From Rallus limicola (Eukaryota > Chordata > Aves > Gruiformes > Rallidae), in contig JAKCOZ010000085.1 in assembly GCA_022605955.1 (NCBI GenBank), positions 496,001 to 560,000 on the forward strand: a stretch of 64,000 bases of DNA, written 5' to 3'. This document shows positions 15,101 to 28,158 of this stretch, piece by piece (the stretch's first letter is position 1; each line of letters opens with the position of its first letter). The notes under the pieces are model-generated. The model was not told the origin of the DNA. It saw only the letters and a list, made by a program, of their open reading frames with translations, and did not search any database. Made by a program: the position numbers and the translations under genes.

Positions 15101-16924
15101 GACATCTAGAAATGTGGTCACTAAATTGATGGTTCATTAAAGCTTGCTTCTAGAAATTCTAGGTCCTGCCTAGTGTCACTGTTGGGTGCTTCCATCAGGA
15201 TCAGATGATTTGCATTGAAGTGGTTCTGCTGTATATCGTTGATGTCTTTTGCGTTTTCCTTTCCACCTGCCCTCTCACTGAATGATGTGTACCAGTAGTT
15301 CCTTCCCCTTTGGGTTCCTCTAGCATATTACCCAGCCCACCACCTTTTCATGTTAAGAATTTTAGTGTTTGTCAATTCCAGATGCTTTTTGCACGAGACC
15401 TAGTTCAGAGTGAGTTCTTTAATACTATTTATACATATTCTTGCAGTAAACTAGAAAAATAATTTGTTTTACCTTTTCCTCTTCACAGGGCGATAAAGCA
15501 GATTGTTTTTACATTGTAGAATCTGGTGAAGTAAAAATCTCGGTTAAAAGCAAGGTGAGTTGAATTGAAATGGTATGATTAAGCTTTAGGTCACCCCTAA
15601 TTTGATCGATTTGAGTGGTGTGAAAGAGCCTACCCTGAGCTTGTATCTGCTTCTCTGCAAAAAAGCCTGATCTACTCTCCCTGGCCATACGGGTGGAGAT
15701 GAAACTTTTTTCTCTAGAATTATAGCAAGCTGCAACTTGGAAAACCTGGGGTCTGTCGTCTCTAGTGACATACTAGACACTGGCATTTGAATGGATCTCT
15801 GTACGGCTTGAAGCTGCCTTCGGGAACACAGTGCTGTTCACAATAAAGCCTGTGTTAGGCTAGTGTAATAGCAGTTCCCAAAGCTGTGACAGTAAGTATC
15901 TGCCAACCTTGACTCTTGTGGGCTGGTGTATGCTTCTGTCGTCAGACTTCTCATGGAACATGCTGTTAAGGTGCTCTGCCAGTACAGAGTATGATTTGGG
16001 ACTTGCTAGTTTCAAAGCCTTAAACCAATGAGCTGGTGCTCACTGCACATCTGTAAGATACCCGGGCTTAACTGTAGCTTCATACAAAGACAGAGCAGCA
16101 TGCAAATAATGAAAATCTACTGTTTGACAGACTGTGACAAGTGAAGAAGCTAAAGAAGAAGTGGAGATTGCCCGGTGTCACAGAGGGCAGTCTTTTGGAG
16201 AGCTTGCACTTATAACCAGCAAGCCCAGAGCAGCCTCTGCCTATGCTGTCGGGGAGGTCAAATGTTTAGGTAAGCAGATGTTCTGTGTTTCCGGTTATCC
16301 CTTTTTGGTCTTGACTTGTTTTGTGGACCATGCCTGAGTGAGCTAGGAGCATGGGCTGGAGCAGCTCTTCACACTGAACTTGAGCAGCACCGCTGCTTCC
16401 TTCCAGCAGGTTCTGGTTTATCTGCTTGTGTGGCCTGTACTCTTTGAAGGGGTAAGTAGCATCAGCTTCTTGTCTACAGCTTGGTCACACACAGCTTTTG
16501 TCATGCATTTTTTTTCAATGCCAGTGTGCTGTGTGTTTGGCTTCTGTATTTATCCTTGAGGTCAGGTGTGTATTTCATTAATGCCTTTTCTTCAAATAAC
16601 AGCAGAGAGGAAAATGAGAAATACCATTTCTCTTTCTGTGGCTTCTGTCGAACTCTCAGACCTGAATGGGTTGGACTGTATGTCTGAGTTCTGAGCTGAA
16701 AAAATAGTTCGGTGTGTAAAGTCCTTTCTGACAGACAATCTTGTCTTCACTTGTGTTCCTTTGCAGTCATGGATGTGCAAGCATTTGAGAGGTTGCTTGG
16801 ACCCCGCATGGACAGTATGAAGAGGGATTTAAGACATGAGGAGCAGATGGTGGCGATGATTGGCTCCAGCATGGACCTGTTGGATCTGGGAAATGAGGCA
16901 CATGGTACCTCAGTGCCGCCTTAG
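152..16924 (+). CDS. PRKAR2A: PRKAR2A, cAMP-dependent protein kinase type II-alpha regulatory subunit (3' part; 5' exons lie outside)
   Basis: Nine coding exons are visible: 152-204, 2783-2866, 6360-6466, 9254-9407, 11360-11461, 13160-13234, 15489-15554, 16131-16269 and 16767-16924, each with AG acceptor and GT donor and all phases matching. The product holds the PKA holoenzyme inactive until cAMP binds and anchors it through AKAPs; the dimerisation/AKAP-docking N-terminus is upstream of the window. The first exon gives the acidic linker after the inhibitor site ([12 protein letters not shown]). Cassette A carries [16 protein letters not shown] and cassette [19 protein letters not shown], so the cAMP phosphate-binding Glu and Arg are kept in both. 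The C-terminus ends [17 protein letters not shown], longer than the remembered human end. RII-alpha rather than RII-beta is indicated by [17 protein letters not shown] and [13 protein letters not shown]. Divergence from human looks high (near 20-25%), concentrated in the 9254 and 15489 exons. Confidence 0.93.
3151..3169. repeat. Poly-T tract in a PRKAR2A intron
   Basis: A run of about 19 T following GGGTT, inside the intron between the 2783 and 6360 exons. Low-complexity only. Confidence 0.6.
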
Positions 16925-17104
16925 TTCAAGGCACAGAGTTGTTGCCTCCTATCAGCATCTTGGATTTCTGTCGTTTCGAACTGAGCTTCTAGGACATGAA
17001 GTGTTTTATGTCACTTTGGTTTTCATGCTTGCTAGTCTTGACTTTGTTCTCACTGTTAGATGGTTCAACATTGTTACTGATACTTGACAGCTGTTGATAA
17101 TAAA
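16925..17104 (+). other. PRKAR2A: PRKAR2A 3' UTR with polyadenylation signal
   Basis: The DNA after the TAG stop at 16922-16924 contains an AATAAA at 17099-17104. This is the first canonical polyadenylation signal after the stop and probably ends the short 3' UTR. Downstream sites could also be used. Confidence 0.6.
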
Positions 17105-19411
17105 GGATATTTTAAGTGAATTTTAAAAAATGGAATAACATTTTTGCCTGAGCAGCATTGAAGAAAACTTCAGTAAATAAATTCTGGATCAGTTAAGGTT
17201 GAACACACAAGGTGATGCCATCTGATAAGTGTTGAATTTGCCTCTTGACTGGAGTAGTCCTAATTCTCGATTTATGCTACTTTTCCTGTTGGCAAATGCT
17301 AAATGGAAAATTAATTCTGTGGAGGAATTTGCTAATGTGCCCCACTTTGTTTGCATCCAACGGTATGTTTATGTTTTTCAGTGTACAAGCTTTTAATTCA
17401 ATTTCATTTGAAAAGAGAGAACTGGTTCTGAGTGGTTCTGAAGGCAGCTTCCAAAGCCAGAAGATGCTTTGCAGCCCCCGAGAGACGTTACTAATAAATG
17501 CCCTTAGTTGATTTTGAGCTTTGAAGCTGAATTTATAATACTTGGTGGATCAAACACTCAATTGAATTATCTAGTTGGTATGCAGGTACATGCCAGGTAG
17601 AGCTACTGTTACAGAATGGATAAATCAGGCATATAAACTCAAGCTGCTGGAAGTGTCTTCATTTATTTGTTGTTTCATTATTGTCTATTCATAATAGTAT
17701 GGAATGCAGCATTAATTTTAATATCTGAAAAAATTGTGCATCATGCTGTGATCTGTCCATTCTGTTTATGTAAGACTCCTACTGATGTATGAGCAGCTCA
17801 GCAAAATTAGGTGGCGTTGGAAATGGAAAAATTATTCAGCACTTTACATCAAATACATGTGAAAGTTTGTACCCGGGTGGATGAACTCATCTGAGCTGAA
17901 GAGTAACTGGATTATCATGGGATGCCTGCTGCACTGCAGGCAGTAACTGGGTGGGTACTCACGCCTCCCTTGGCACAAACGCGGTGCTTAGGAGTACTGG
18001 GAGCCGTGGCTTGAATTTATATTTGGTTTAGAATTTCTAGTTCTCCCTGGGAATTTTGTAGCTGCAGGTGTTTGGTGTGACAGAGAGTTTTCAGTAGGGA
18101 AGCCTGGGGGATTTGGTGGTACGTTGAGCACAGGTGGTGGGTCCTACCACCTCGGCCAGGCATAGCCGGGGAAAAGAAGGTGCTTAAAAGGTGTTTGGGA
18201 GGTAAACCTCTCCTACAACGTCTCGTTGATACTGTTGGAAGGAAAGTGTAGCAGCGTAGGTTACCTGTGTGGCTTCCCCTTTTCTGGCTCTGGGGACTTT
18301 CCAGCTCGCTTCAGTGTTGAGTTGCATTTTCTCAAGCAGCACCTTACTTTTTGGCTCTCCATTTTCATGTTTTTCAATGCAAGTTATGTGGCCTTGGGAT
18401 ATCTGTCTATTAAGACTTAAAAAAAGCCCCTGCTTTTCTAGAACTTTGTGTATGCAAATAGTAAAGGAACTATCTGTTACTATGCTTAGCCCAGATGAAT
18501 TTTATTTCCCTGCTAATTAAACAATATCTAAAGTGGGGATTACAGGCTTTCTAGGAACAGGACTTGCCTCGCTTATGATCTTTGAAGTGTCAGAACTGCT
18601 TTTAGAACTGTTCCCAAACTTCACTGCAGTAGAGGTAAACAAAATCATGGCTTCCTTGCAATAGTCTGAGTAAGTGTACAAAATACTGGGTATCTGTTCT
18701 TGAAATAATTCGATACATCTCAACTAGTGATATTGCTGTGTTGACCAGGTATTAGTCTACAAAAGGTACATTGGAGCTTGAAATGAGGAGACTGAAAAGA
18801 CTTGTGCTTTGTGAATGTAATTGTGGTGGGAGAATTGCTAATTCTTAAAATTTAAAAATGGTTCCCTGAGATCTAGATACATCTACGTAGTTAACAAATA
18901 AATAGTTAACATTAAGCATGCATTATAGATGAACCTGATGCGTTCTAGTTACTCAAGCACACCCCAAAGCTTTTGTGGTAACTGTTCTTGTATGAAATAA
19001 TTAGAGGTTGGGCAGCTGTAGGTATTTACTGGCCTTTTATTCCCTTATGATGGGGGGCAATACTTCTTGGGGGTTCCTTACAAGGAGCTTTCTCTAGGTG
19101 TTGTCAGTAGAGATGTATGGTGAGTATACTCTTACTATCTTTTTCCTTAACTGAATGAAACTATCCAAGCGCTTCACAAGTCTGCAAGCTCTTGGACCTC
19201 TCTCTGTCTTCTGCCCCGTGAAGCAGAGACGGCTGCTAATGAAGGACCTAAGCAAACCCATCTCCGACCTTCACTAGGCACTTAAAATTGGGGACTGAGT
19301 TTTCTGTTTCTGCATGTTTCCTCATTGGGTAGTGGTCATATTTGGAGAAGTACTTAATAACTTTCTTCAGCTCACTACTTCTTGTTTCTAATGAGTTTTT
19401 CCTTTTATCAG
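17105..19411. other. Spacer between PRKAR2A and the PXK remnant
   Basis: AT-rich sequence with no exon I can recognise. The 5' coding exon of PXK, which should precede the 19,412 exon, was looked for here and not found. No convincing CpG island or promoter is visible before the PXK remnant. Confidence 0.5.
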
Positions 19412-22366
19412 GAATACATAATCTGTGTGCAGAGAGGAGTTTCAGCGGAAAACAGTTGGCAGGTAATTTCTTAAACAGTGGTTCTTGTAACAGGGATGCC
19501 TTTTGGGGAAGAATTTAAAATCTCTCCCTAGTTTTGTAAATCTGAGCTGGAGAGGGAAATGTTGCTTTGGAATTGGGAACACAAAGTGCTTGAATAGTTT
19601 TGGTCAAAAACTAAGCAAAAAAAAAAAAATACTGCAGCCAGCTACAGAAGGCGTGTTGTCTGCTTCTCTTGTGAGGGTTCCAGGAAAAATGCCTGTCATG
19701 TCTTCCTACTTGGTGTTGGTACGACCATAATTTTTAAATCTCAAGAGCCAGTTTGGCTTCTTAGTGCTAAAATTACAGCCTGGCTGATGCACGACCAATG
19801 AAACCTAGAAGTAGCAATGCAGATGACCGTGCAAAGTTGTTGAATCTAATACAGCAAAGACGTTTTGTTTGCAGACAGCTTTGCTCCCAGATCTTTTTTT
19901 GGAAGCTGTTTTAAGATCATGTTTAGAGATGCATTTTTCTTCTGCTTGGGATGTGATTAAAAACTGCTTTGTGGCAAAGTGACACAGATTCAGCAGTTAG
20001 GCATGTGTAAAAGAAGAAAAAAAAGGTTAAAAGAAGATGATAAATGGGAATTACTTGTGTCTGATGGGATTTTGAAAAGTAGAATGTGAATGGGAAAAGT
20101 AATACATTTCCTGAACTTTGTCTTATGTTTTGCAGATTGTGAGGCGATACAGTGACTCTGACTTGCTTAATAATAGCTTGCAGGTAACTTTCGCCCTTGA
20201 TGTATACATATAATATCTCGTTCAGAAAGCTGTACTTGGAATGGCTTGTTACACTTTTATGTGTTGCAGTGAAGAAAAAATACACAAATTCACATAGCTC
20301 TAAGGAGAAACTGTGACTTCAAATGTAACTTTAGTGTGTGCTTCTTCACTCTTACATTTTCTCTTGTAAAATTTAGCATCGACAGGACCAATTTATATAG
20401 AAATGGAGGAAATTGGCAGCTACTGGATCTTTTCCCTGTGACTTGTTCCAGTTTCATGCGTTATTTGTTCTTCCTTTGATCTGAAGAAAGCCCAGGCGCG
20501 TACCAACCTTACAAGTTCAGCATTGAAGTGCTATGTGCCTCATTAGTTATATTCATCTGAAAGCGCTACCAGATGCTCCTTATCATGTGATGGTTTTCTG
20601 TATCACTGGAAAGTGTTCCTTAGTTAAACACTGGACTTCCTGTGTGTTTTCTTTGACTTTTTAGGACAATTCTTTCTTTTTAGTTTGTGTGGGAAAAAGA
20701 AGGTTACATGAGTGTGGGGAAAGGGGGGGAAGCAGCAGTGTCTGGCATCTAGAGGAGTGAAACTTGTTTCTTCAGATTTCTATAGTGCTAGGCAAGCATA
20801 AAGAAAAGTGAATACTTCTGTGATTCGAGGATAGCTCTTTGTGACTCTTAGATTTTTTTCCCATTAAATATTGTGTGACTTGAAGAGCTCAACACTGCTT
20901 CCACTTCCTCTCCTTCCTCCCCCACCCCAAAAAATCAGCTCTCTGCTTGATGAACCTCAGTGTGCAAACGCATGCAAGGATGTTGCACCGGGTGCTCTGC
21001 TATGCTGCTGCAATGGATTCCTGTGCTAGAAGGTGGATGGGGGAGCAATCAACAGATGCAACGTTGCTGTGTTGTGGAATTATTGTCTTGTGGCACACAG
21101 AAACCTCTTGTGTGATGTGCTGGTTAAACATGGTGCAAAGAGGTCTCCTGCTCCAAAGAAATGTGAGGTTTGAGATTAGATTAGTCCATCACAGTACATA
21201 GTGGTCATTGTAGTCTTAACCATAGTCAAGTTTTGATAGAGATGGCAGACAGGGAATTTTGAGAAAGTTTTAAAAAGGAGAAGGAGGTCGCTTTTGCAGC
21301 CACCTATAATAAGCTCCTCTTAACCGTGGGGAATAGAATGTGGTGAGGCATGAAAAAGCTTTGTTGCCTTCTCATTTAACTTTCCAATGAGGCAGCTTTA
21401 GTAGAAAAGGCAATGGACCTTTAAGACTTAAAATTCATAAATGACAGGTACTGAAAGGTTAGGCGTAGGTGGCAAGTCTAGAAAGAGAAAAGGTTATGTA
21501 TGATGTAGTAGAGAAAAGGCCTTTGTGTCTGAGACAGAGGTGAATGATAAAAGTACAGGGTTCAGGAAATTGTTTGACAGCAACTCGCAGAGTGGGATAA
21601 GGAGGAATATGAAACGAGAGAGATTTTGCAGATACCAAGATCTGGGACAAACACATCAGCTGCTTGGATGGGAAGGAGAGATCAAACGGAATCATCACGA
21701 CATGCCTCTGCCTTGGGTAGAAGGATATGCAGAGGGTGGCTAAAATGACAGTCTGTGTTCTTTAACACTTGGTCTTTTTCAGTGAAAACTACAGCCCACC
21801 CCTCGATGTTCAAACTCCTGGTTCTGCTTTCCAGAGTTGGGAAAGGCAAGGCTGTATCTCTCTGTGCCTTTTCTGGCTAGGACAGAGAGCTGCTCTGGGA
21901 GGTGAGATTCTTCCTTCCTTACGTGCCCAGCAGCAAGTCCATATGAAAGATGCACAGCTCTGCTTTTGACTAACACCAGTGCTCCTCCAGCCTAGTTTGG
22001 TGTGCCAGGACTTCTGAGAGAAGAGACAGTAGCTGGTGAGAAGAGTGTTAAAATTGCTCATTTCTCCCACTGTTTTGGAGTTTTTTTAATAAATTAATCT
22101 TTGTGATGCTGGAGCTGGAATTTATCTCCTTGCATTTTCAGTGTCATTCCATTTACTAATCCCTTCACTGTAGGATCCAGTCTGTTGTCTGACTATCACC
22201 CCCTGATAGCAGTACTTGGAAAAAACATCAAAGCTCCTATAGACACAGTGTGAAGAGTTACCCAGTAGTTAGCTTGCTGCCAGAGTCTTTTACTTTCTGG
22301 GTTGCTAGTTTATATCCCTGAGGAATTTTGAAAGCAAAATAAATTATTTTTTCCTCTCTTTTAAAG

Positions 22367-22553
22367 ATCTCAACTCTAAGTCTACCTCTTCCACCAAAAA
22401 AGCTGATTGGAAATATGGAGCGTGAATTCATAGCTGAAAGACAGAAGGGGCTCCAGGCCTCTCCTGATGTAATCACTACCCACCACATACTGTCCAACTG
22501 TGAACTGGTAAAAAAATTCTTGGACCCAAACAGCTATTCTGTAAACTACACTG
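22367..22553 (+). pseudogene. PXK: PXK remnant, PX-domain exon (longest intact PX exon)
   Basis: A 187-nt exon with polypyrimidine-AG acceptor and GTAAGT donor. It encodes PX-domain residues including LPLPPKKLIGNM, EFIAERQKGLQ and LSNCELVKKFLDPN, all readable as PXK. The frame is open here; the following exon carries the frameshift. Confidence 0.9.
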
Positions 22554-25500
22554 GTAAGTGAGGAGCAGCAAGACTGCGGTTCTCCTTTTGTCTGTGTCTG
22601 TCTTTCTGTCTTCCATTGACGCTGGCAAGGATTTACACTGAAGCCTGGGGGGCAGAGGGGAGAACAGCCTTCAGAATTACCATGCTGTGCATGTGATTGT
22701 TTATGATAATAAATAATCTAGCTCTGTGCATGTATCGTGCTGTGATTGTCAAATCTAAGTATTTGAGTTAATTTACATAGGGAGTGATCAGTTCGGGTTC
22801 TATAGAAGCAGAACTTGGGCTGAAGGATTGTGAGTCCTTCACAGCTCGCGATAAATGGGGTTGGGATTTGGAAATTGTCTACTGGAGTGTAAGGTGGAGT
22901 TAAGTTTGTCAGCTCTGCATTCAGTTAAAATGGATGGTCTTCTGAACAGTGTCTCTTGCATTCATCATGGTTCTGAGATTTTTCAAATCAACAGGAACAT
23001 TTGTGGTCACCTTGTCTAGCGCTCTCTATCACTTTGAGTTGTGAGACTTCCTAGAGCTAATTGAGCTAGGTGGAGTAGTTCTTGAACACCTGAGTAAGTC
23101 CCACGTCCTTTCCCCCCAAACACTGGAAAATCACTGCATCCCTTAAAATTATATCCCTGTGATCAGTTCTCTTCATTATTAAATATTTCATCATTGAATT
23201 TGTCTGACTTCAGCTTCAGCCATTGGAAACTGTTAAATATTTTATGGGCTGAAAAACGAGACTTCCTCATACTAATGAAACCTACTCCCCAGATTCAGTT
23301 TGTGGGCAAACTGTTTGCAAAATGCAAAGCTTGTTTTCATAAAAACAGAGCCTGCTGGAGCAGGAACTTACTGCTTCCTTCTCACTTGTCGTTTTGCTCT
23401 CCCTTTATGTAACATTCTTGTGTCTTCAGCTTCAAAGTGCAAAGAACATTTCCCGGATGTTTATGATAAGCTGTGGAGGAGTTGTAAATTATTAGTAACT
23501 CTTCAAGGATGCAGTTTGTTTGGCTAATGCTGAGCAAGCAGTTTAAATCCTTAAGGAGTCATTGTGACTTCTGTGTTAATTTTGAGTGCTTTCATCAAGA
23601 TTGTTATTTCAGCGAGTTGCTGGAAAGTTAATAGCAATCAAGTCAGTGGCTGTGGTCTTTGGAGACACCATCAGCATGTGATTCCTTAAATTCTGGAGCA
23701 GTAAGCTGATACTTATTGCACTGTTCTCCCTCTTTTTTTTTTCATAGCCTATTTTTGGAGAGAGAAGATACAGTGTAGAAAGATCACTGCATCCTTACCT
23801 TTTTGCTGTTTCTGTGCCAAGATAAGCTATGTTAGAGAAAACTCCTTGTTGGCATGATTCCCTTTCTCCCCCCTGCTGTCACCCCTTTTTACTGAGATTT
23901 CCCTTCAGACTGCTTTGTGAATAAACCAGTTGTGTTCCCAGCTGTGGGAGAATTCAGTAACCAGAGCAATGTTTTCCCACAAAAAATATGTGTTGGATCA
24001 TGATAGCTAGGAAAATACCTTTGCCTGAACAGAAGAGGAGAGAATAACACATAGTGAAGCAGAACTGCTTAGTGTGTGTGTAGTAACGGTACATTAAAGA
24101 GATTTTGCACTTTTACAGGTACAGCAGGAATCTTTCTGGATCTAGTGTGGGGAATCTTTGCTGTGAGCACTGGATTTGGACTTGGAAATACAGATCCAGT
24201 ACAGATTGAATGCAAACTCAGTGGACTCAGGGGGTTTTTGAAGGTGGTGCTTTCTCTGTTTTCTCCATGGATTTGAGTTCTCGGGTTAAAAATGTAAATG
24301 CCCTTTAACTGTGTTTTATCTGATTTCCTTTAAAGTGATTTTGCTGACTTTCAATCTGAATTCCTGCAGGCTTCCTTGTGGCATTGAACCTGACATAACA
24401 TGTGGATAATTTCCTTAAGTAGTTTCTTAAAACCTTTTTTTTTTTCTTTCTAGAAATTGCCTTACAGCATGTGTCAATGTTCTTCCGATCAGAGCCAAGT
24501 GGGAAGTGGTAGAGCCAGTGAAAGATAGAGGTAAGGAGAGTATGTATGCATGAAAACTCGTCTGATTTTTTTTCCAATTATGAGCTGTCCCAAGATTACA
24601 GTACTATCTTTGCTTACAGACCTTGTCCTCCCTGTAAGCCATGTGACTTAGCCTGTTAATTAAAGCTGTTGATGTCTCTTCTTTTGTAGGTTGCTGAATA
24701 CGTAAGAAATATTTTTTAATGAAGGTTAAGAATCAACCAAAGGAACGGCTAATGCTGAGCTGGGTATATATACTTTCATCTCCTACTCAAGTCTTTATTA
24801 ATGAACCTGGCTTATTTCATTTACATTGACAACCATGCATGAGTGACAGAGATGTAGACGCAAGAACTCAGGCTTTGAAAGAACCTTGAAAGCCCTTAGG
24901 TGGATGTGTGGTGTGGGAACTCCTTATGTTTTCTCTCCTCTGGTGGCAAATCCAGTTTCCAAGTTTCTGTACTTGGTCATTTGTTCCTGCACCTCTTGTT
25001 TCTTCAGTTGTAATCGTGTGGCTGTTGCCCATGATAGAAATTCGATCACTGAAAATAACAAAGGTGATCCTTTTAATGAAAGTGGTTGGTTTCTTTACTC
25101 AGATCTTTAGTTTTACTGACAAATAAGTGAGAGAGGCTTGAATTGCTGCTTTTAGGTAGACATCTATTGCCACCGAATAGTTTTGTTGTTACTGTACTGA
25201 AACATGCTGCCCTCCTAATTACATCAGCACAGCTGTTTGTGAGGCTTCACTGGCGAGCAGGTATGGCTGAAGCCTGCAGTAGGAGGGAAAATTTGTGTTG
25301 TATGGTGGTTTTTTTGTTTGGTTTGCTGGGGTTTTTTTCTGGAGAGGAAGAAGGTGGGGGGTTGAGCCTTATCAGTTTGCAGTGCACACAGTCCCTAAGT
25401 TTGGGGTTGGCAGAGTTCATTCAGTGGTAGCAATGCATGTCAGATATGGGGGGGAAGGAGGCAATAATACTTACTGTCAGACACTCTGTATTGCGACACC

Positions 25501-27996
25501 ATGGCCCTGAACGCTCTTCAGGTTTCATTCTGTATTTGTAATTTCCTCGTTTGCTCTTCAAAAATATACCTTCCAGCAGCTCTCTAAGTTTGTGACAGCA
25601 GAATATAGATCCACGTTTTCTTTATGGAATGCAAGGTCTATTATGATGCCATTCTTTTCCTCTTTATTTCCAGGCTGGTCTTGGCCCTGATAAATACTTG
25701 TCTGACAAAGACTTACAGTGTGCTGTGAAACTTCTTTCTTCCTGTTCTGTGAGTATTACTTGAAGACTTGAATTGTGCCAGCACAAAAGTGCTTGTCAAG
25801 GACTGATCTTGCAAAAGCACACGTAGCCTAGTAGATGTAGTTTGTAATTTTAGACTTGTTTTCATTTAAGGATGTGTGAGCCTTTTAATTACATTTTGCA
25901 CACAATACGAGGTAATGTTCTCAGCATAAATAATAATCCTGCAGGATTATTACAGGAGAGTCAGAGTTGTGGTTAATTGTAATTTATTTTTTTTTTTGTG
26001 TGCAGTAGGGTGAGCTCAGGAGTTTTTCTTTCAGCTCCCCCACACTTTCAGGGTAGTGCTGCCTGGGTGTAATTGCTACTCTGTGTGCTGGGGATATTCT
26101 GGGACAGCAATGCATAAAGCAGTGCAAGGAGCGCCGTTTTTTCAGTTCTTTGAACGTAACATGGGAATATTTTAGAAGAGGCACAGCAGAGGCTGTGCAA
26201 TTGAAGCTCCTGTGCAACGCTGCATTATAAATCCAGTAGGCATCTCTCTTGAAAAACTGACATTTTACTCCAAAAGGAGTTTCTTGTTAAGGGTGTTAAG
26301 CGTGTGGGAGGTTGGCTGAAAAGAATGGTATTTAAACTGGTAAATCTCTGTGCAGTCTTGGAGCTCAGCCGGTGCACACAGGAGAAGGGGCTGAGAACTG
26401 GGCTTTTCAACCCCCAAACTGGACTGAAAGTGATGTATTAAAGTAGGCCATGAACAAGGGGTCTTCTCCTAGCTTGCCATTCAAATGAATGTATGTGTTG
26501 CATGTGCCATTTATTTCCAGATGTGCTGTCTCATTTGGTTTCACAAAGTTGCCAGAAGTGTTTACAATAATTTCTCAAGACATAAAACTGTTATGACAGC
26601 TATTAATGCCGAGTTTCCTTATGTGCCTTAGTTGTATAAATCCAGGAATGAATTTATTAATTACCATGACGTAAAACTGCTCATGGGGCTGCATTCTCCA
26701 TTTGTTTAAACTGCCAGTCTGTTCGTTAAGAAAAGATGGTGGATTTTAAAAATTACTATTATTTATGTAGAAATGGATCAGTGTCCTCCTGAAGTGTTCT
26801 TTGAATTTACTCCAGGCTAAAACTGAAGAACTTGAGCAAATGTCACTGACAGTATCTGGTTTGTTACTTTAAATACACAGTCCAGGCAGATTTTTTTCTT
26901 ACTTGAGAATCAAGAAAAAATGAATTCTAGAACAAGTTGTCTAAAATGTATCTACAGTTTCTTTTTTTGGTAGCATCCCTACATTTACAAAATCACTTTT
27001 GCCACTGCCAACGAATCTTCAGCGCTGGTTATTAGACCATTCAGTGAAAAAGGGACTCTAAAGGACCTTATTTATAAGGTAACATCTCCCTTTTGCCACC
27101 CCCAACTCAAATGGTAGAATGTTTGCTGTCATGACTGTAGTATGTCTTTTATAAAACTGCCTTTTATAAAAGCTGATTACTGTTTTTTCTGGGCGTGATA
27201 CATGATCTGTGTGTTTCTTTTAAAGGCAAAGCCAAAAGACCCATTCCTGCAGAAGTACTGCAACCCTAAAAAAGTTCAAGGTCTTGAACTTCAGCAAATA
27301 AAAACTTACGGAAGGCAAATATTAGAGGTAGTTTCTCTTTTTACTTTATTTCCCAGCCTTTATGGTGTTTTGGGGGATTTGGAGGGTTCTTTAAAGCCAA
27401 CTGGTTTAACTAGAAAAAGCAGACAAACTTTTGATTACACAAGCTTTATTTCAGCAGCAGCAGACTTCAAAGCTAAATGCAAATTGAGGTTAGCTGCAGG
27501 GAGTTGAATTTAGATATGTTTGCATGAGACTCTTTCTGTCCAAAAAAAAAACCCTGAAAAAAACCCATAGGGCAGTTGGTATGTGTGGAACTAAAATGAG
27601 AGAGAGGTGATAATGTAGTTTTTCTCTTGTAGGTAAAGGGGAAGAAGAAATTCAGAGCCTGCAAATGTGTCATCAATTAATTGTCATTATTTATTTCTTG
27701 TAAATTTTATTCAAACAATATTCAGTAGAATTACGAAATCTAATTTCCAGATCTCTGTGGGGGCTGCTCTAAGCCTGCTTTGAGGATCAGCATCAAACAT
27801 TGGTTTTGGGACAGATGTTACCAGGGACATGGAAATGAAAAGTCAGCCAAAGATGATGTAGATACAAGGTTAAGTTCAGCAAGCATTCCAAACAGGGGCC
27901 TTGTTTATTATGTCTCCGCTCTGGTATTGGAGCATTTAAGATCTTGAGATAATCAGAATATCTTGTGACAGCGCTCCTCCCTTGGATTTTTTTCAG

Positions 27997-28158
27997 GTAT
28001 TAAAATTCTTGCATGAGAAAGGATTTCCTTACGGCCATCTTCACTCTGCCAGTGTGATGTTGGATGGGGACACCTGCAAGTTACTGGATCTAGAAAATTC
28101 CCTGTTGGGGCTTCCATCATTTTATCGATCATACTTTTCACAGTTTCGGAAAATTAAT
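27997..28158 (+). pseudogene. PXK: PXK remnant, pseudokinase catalytic-loop-equivalent exon
   Basis: A 54-codon exon, open, with good splice sites. It contains the stretch KGFPYGHLHSASVMLDGD, which in PXK replaces the HRD catalytic loop, followed by LLDLENSLLGLPSFYRS. Very close to the remembered human exon, which suggests that decay of this copy is fairly recent. Confidence 0.92.
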
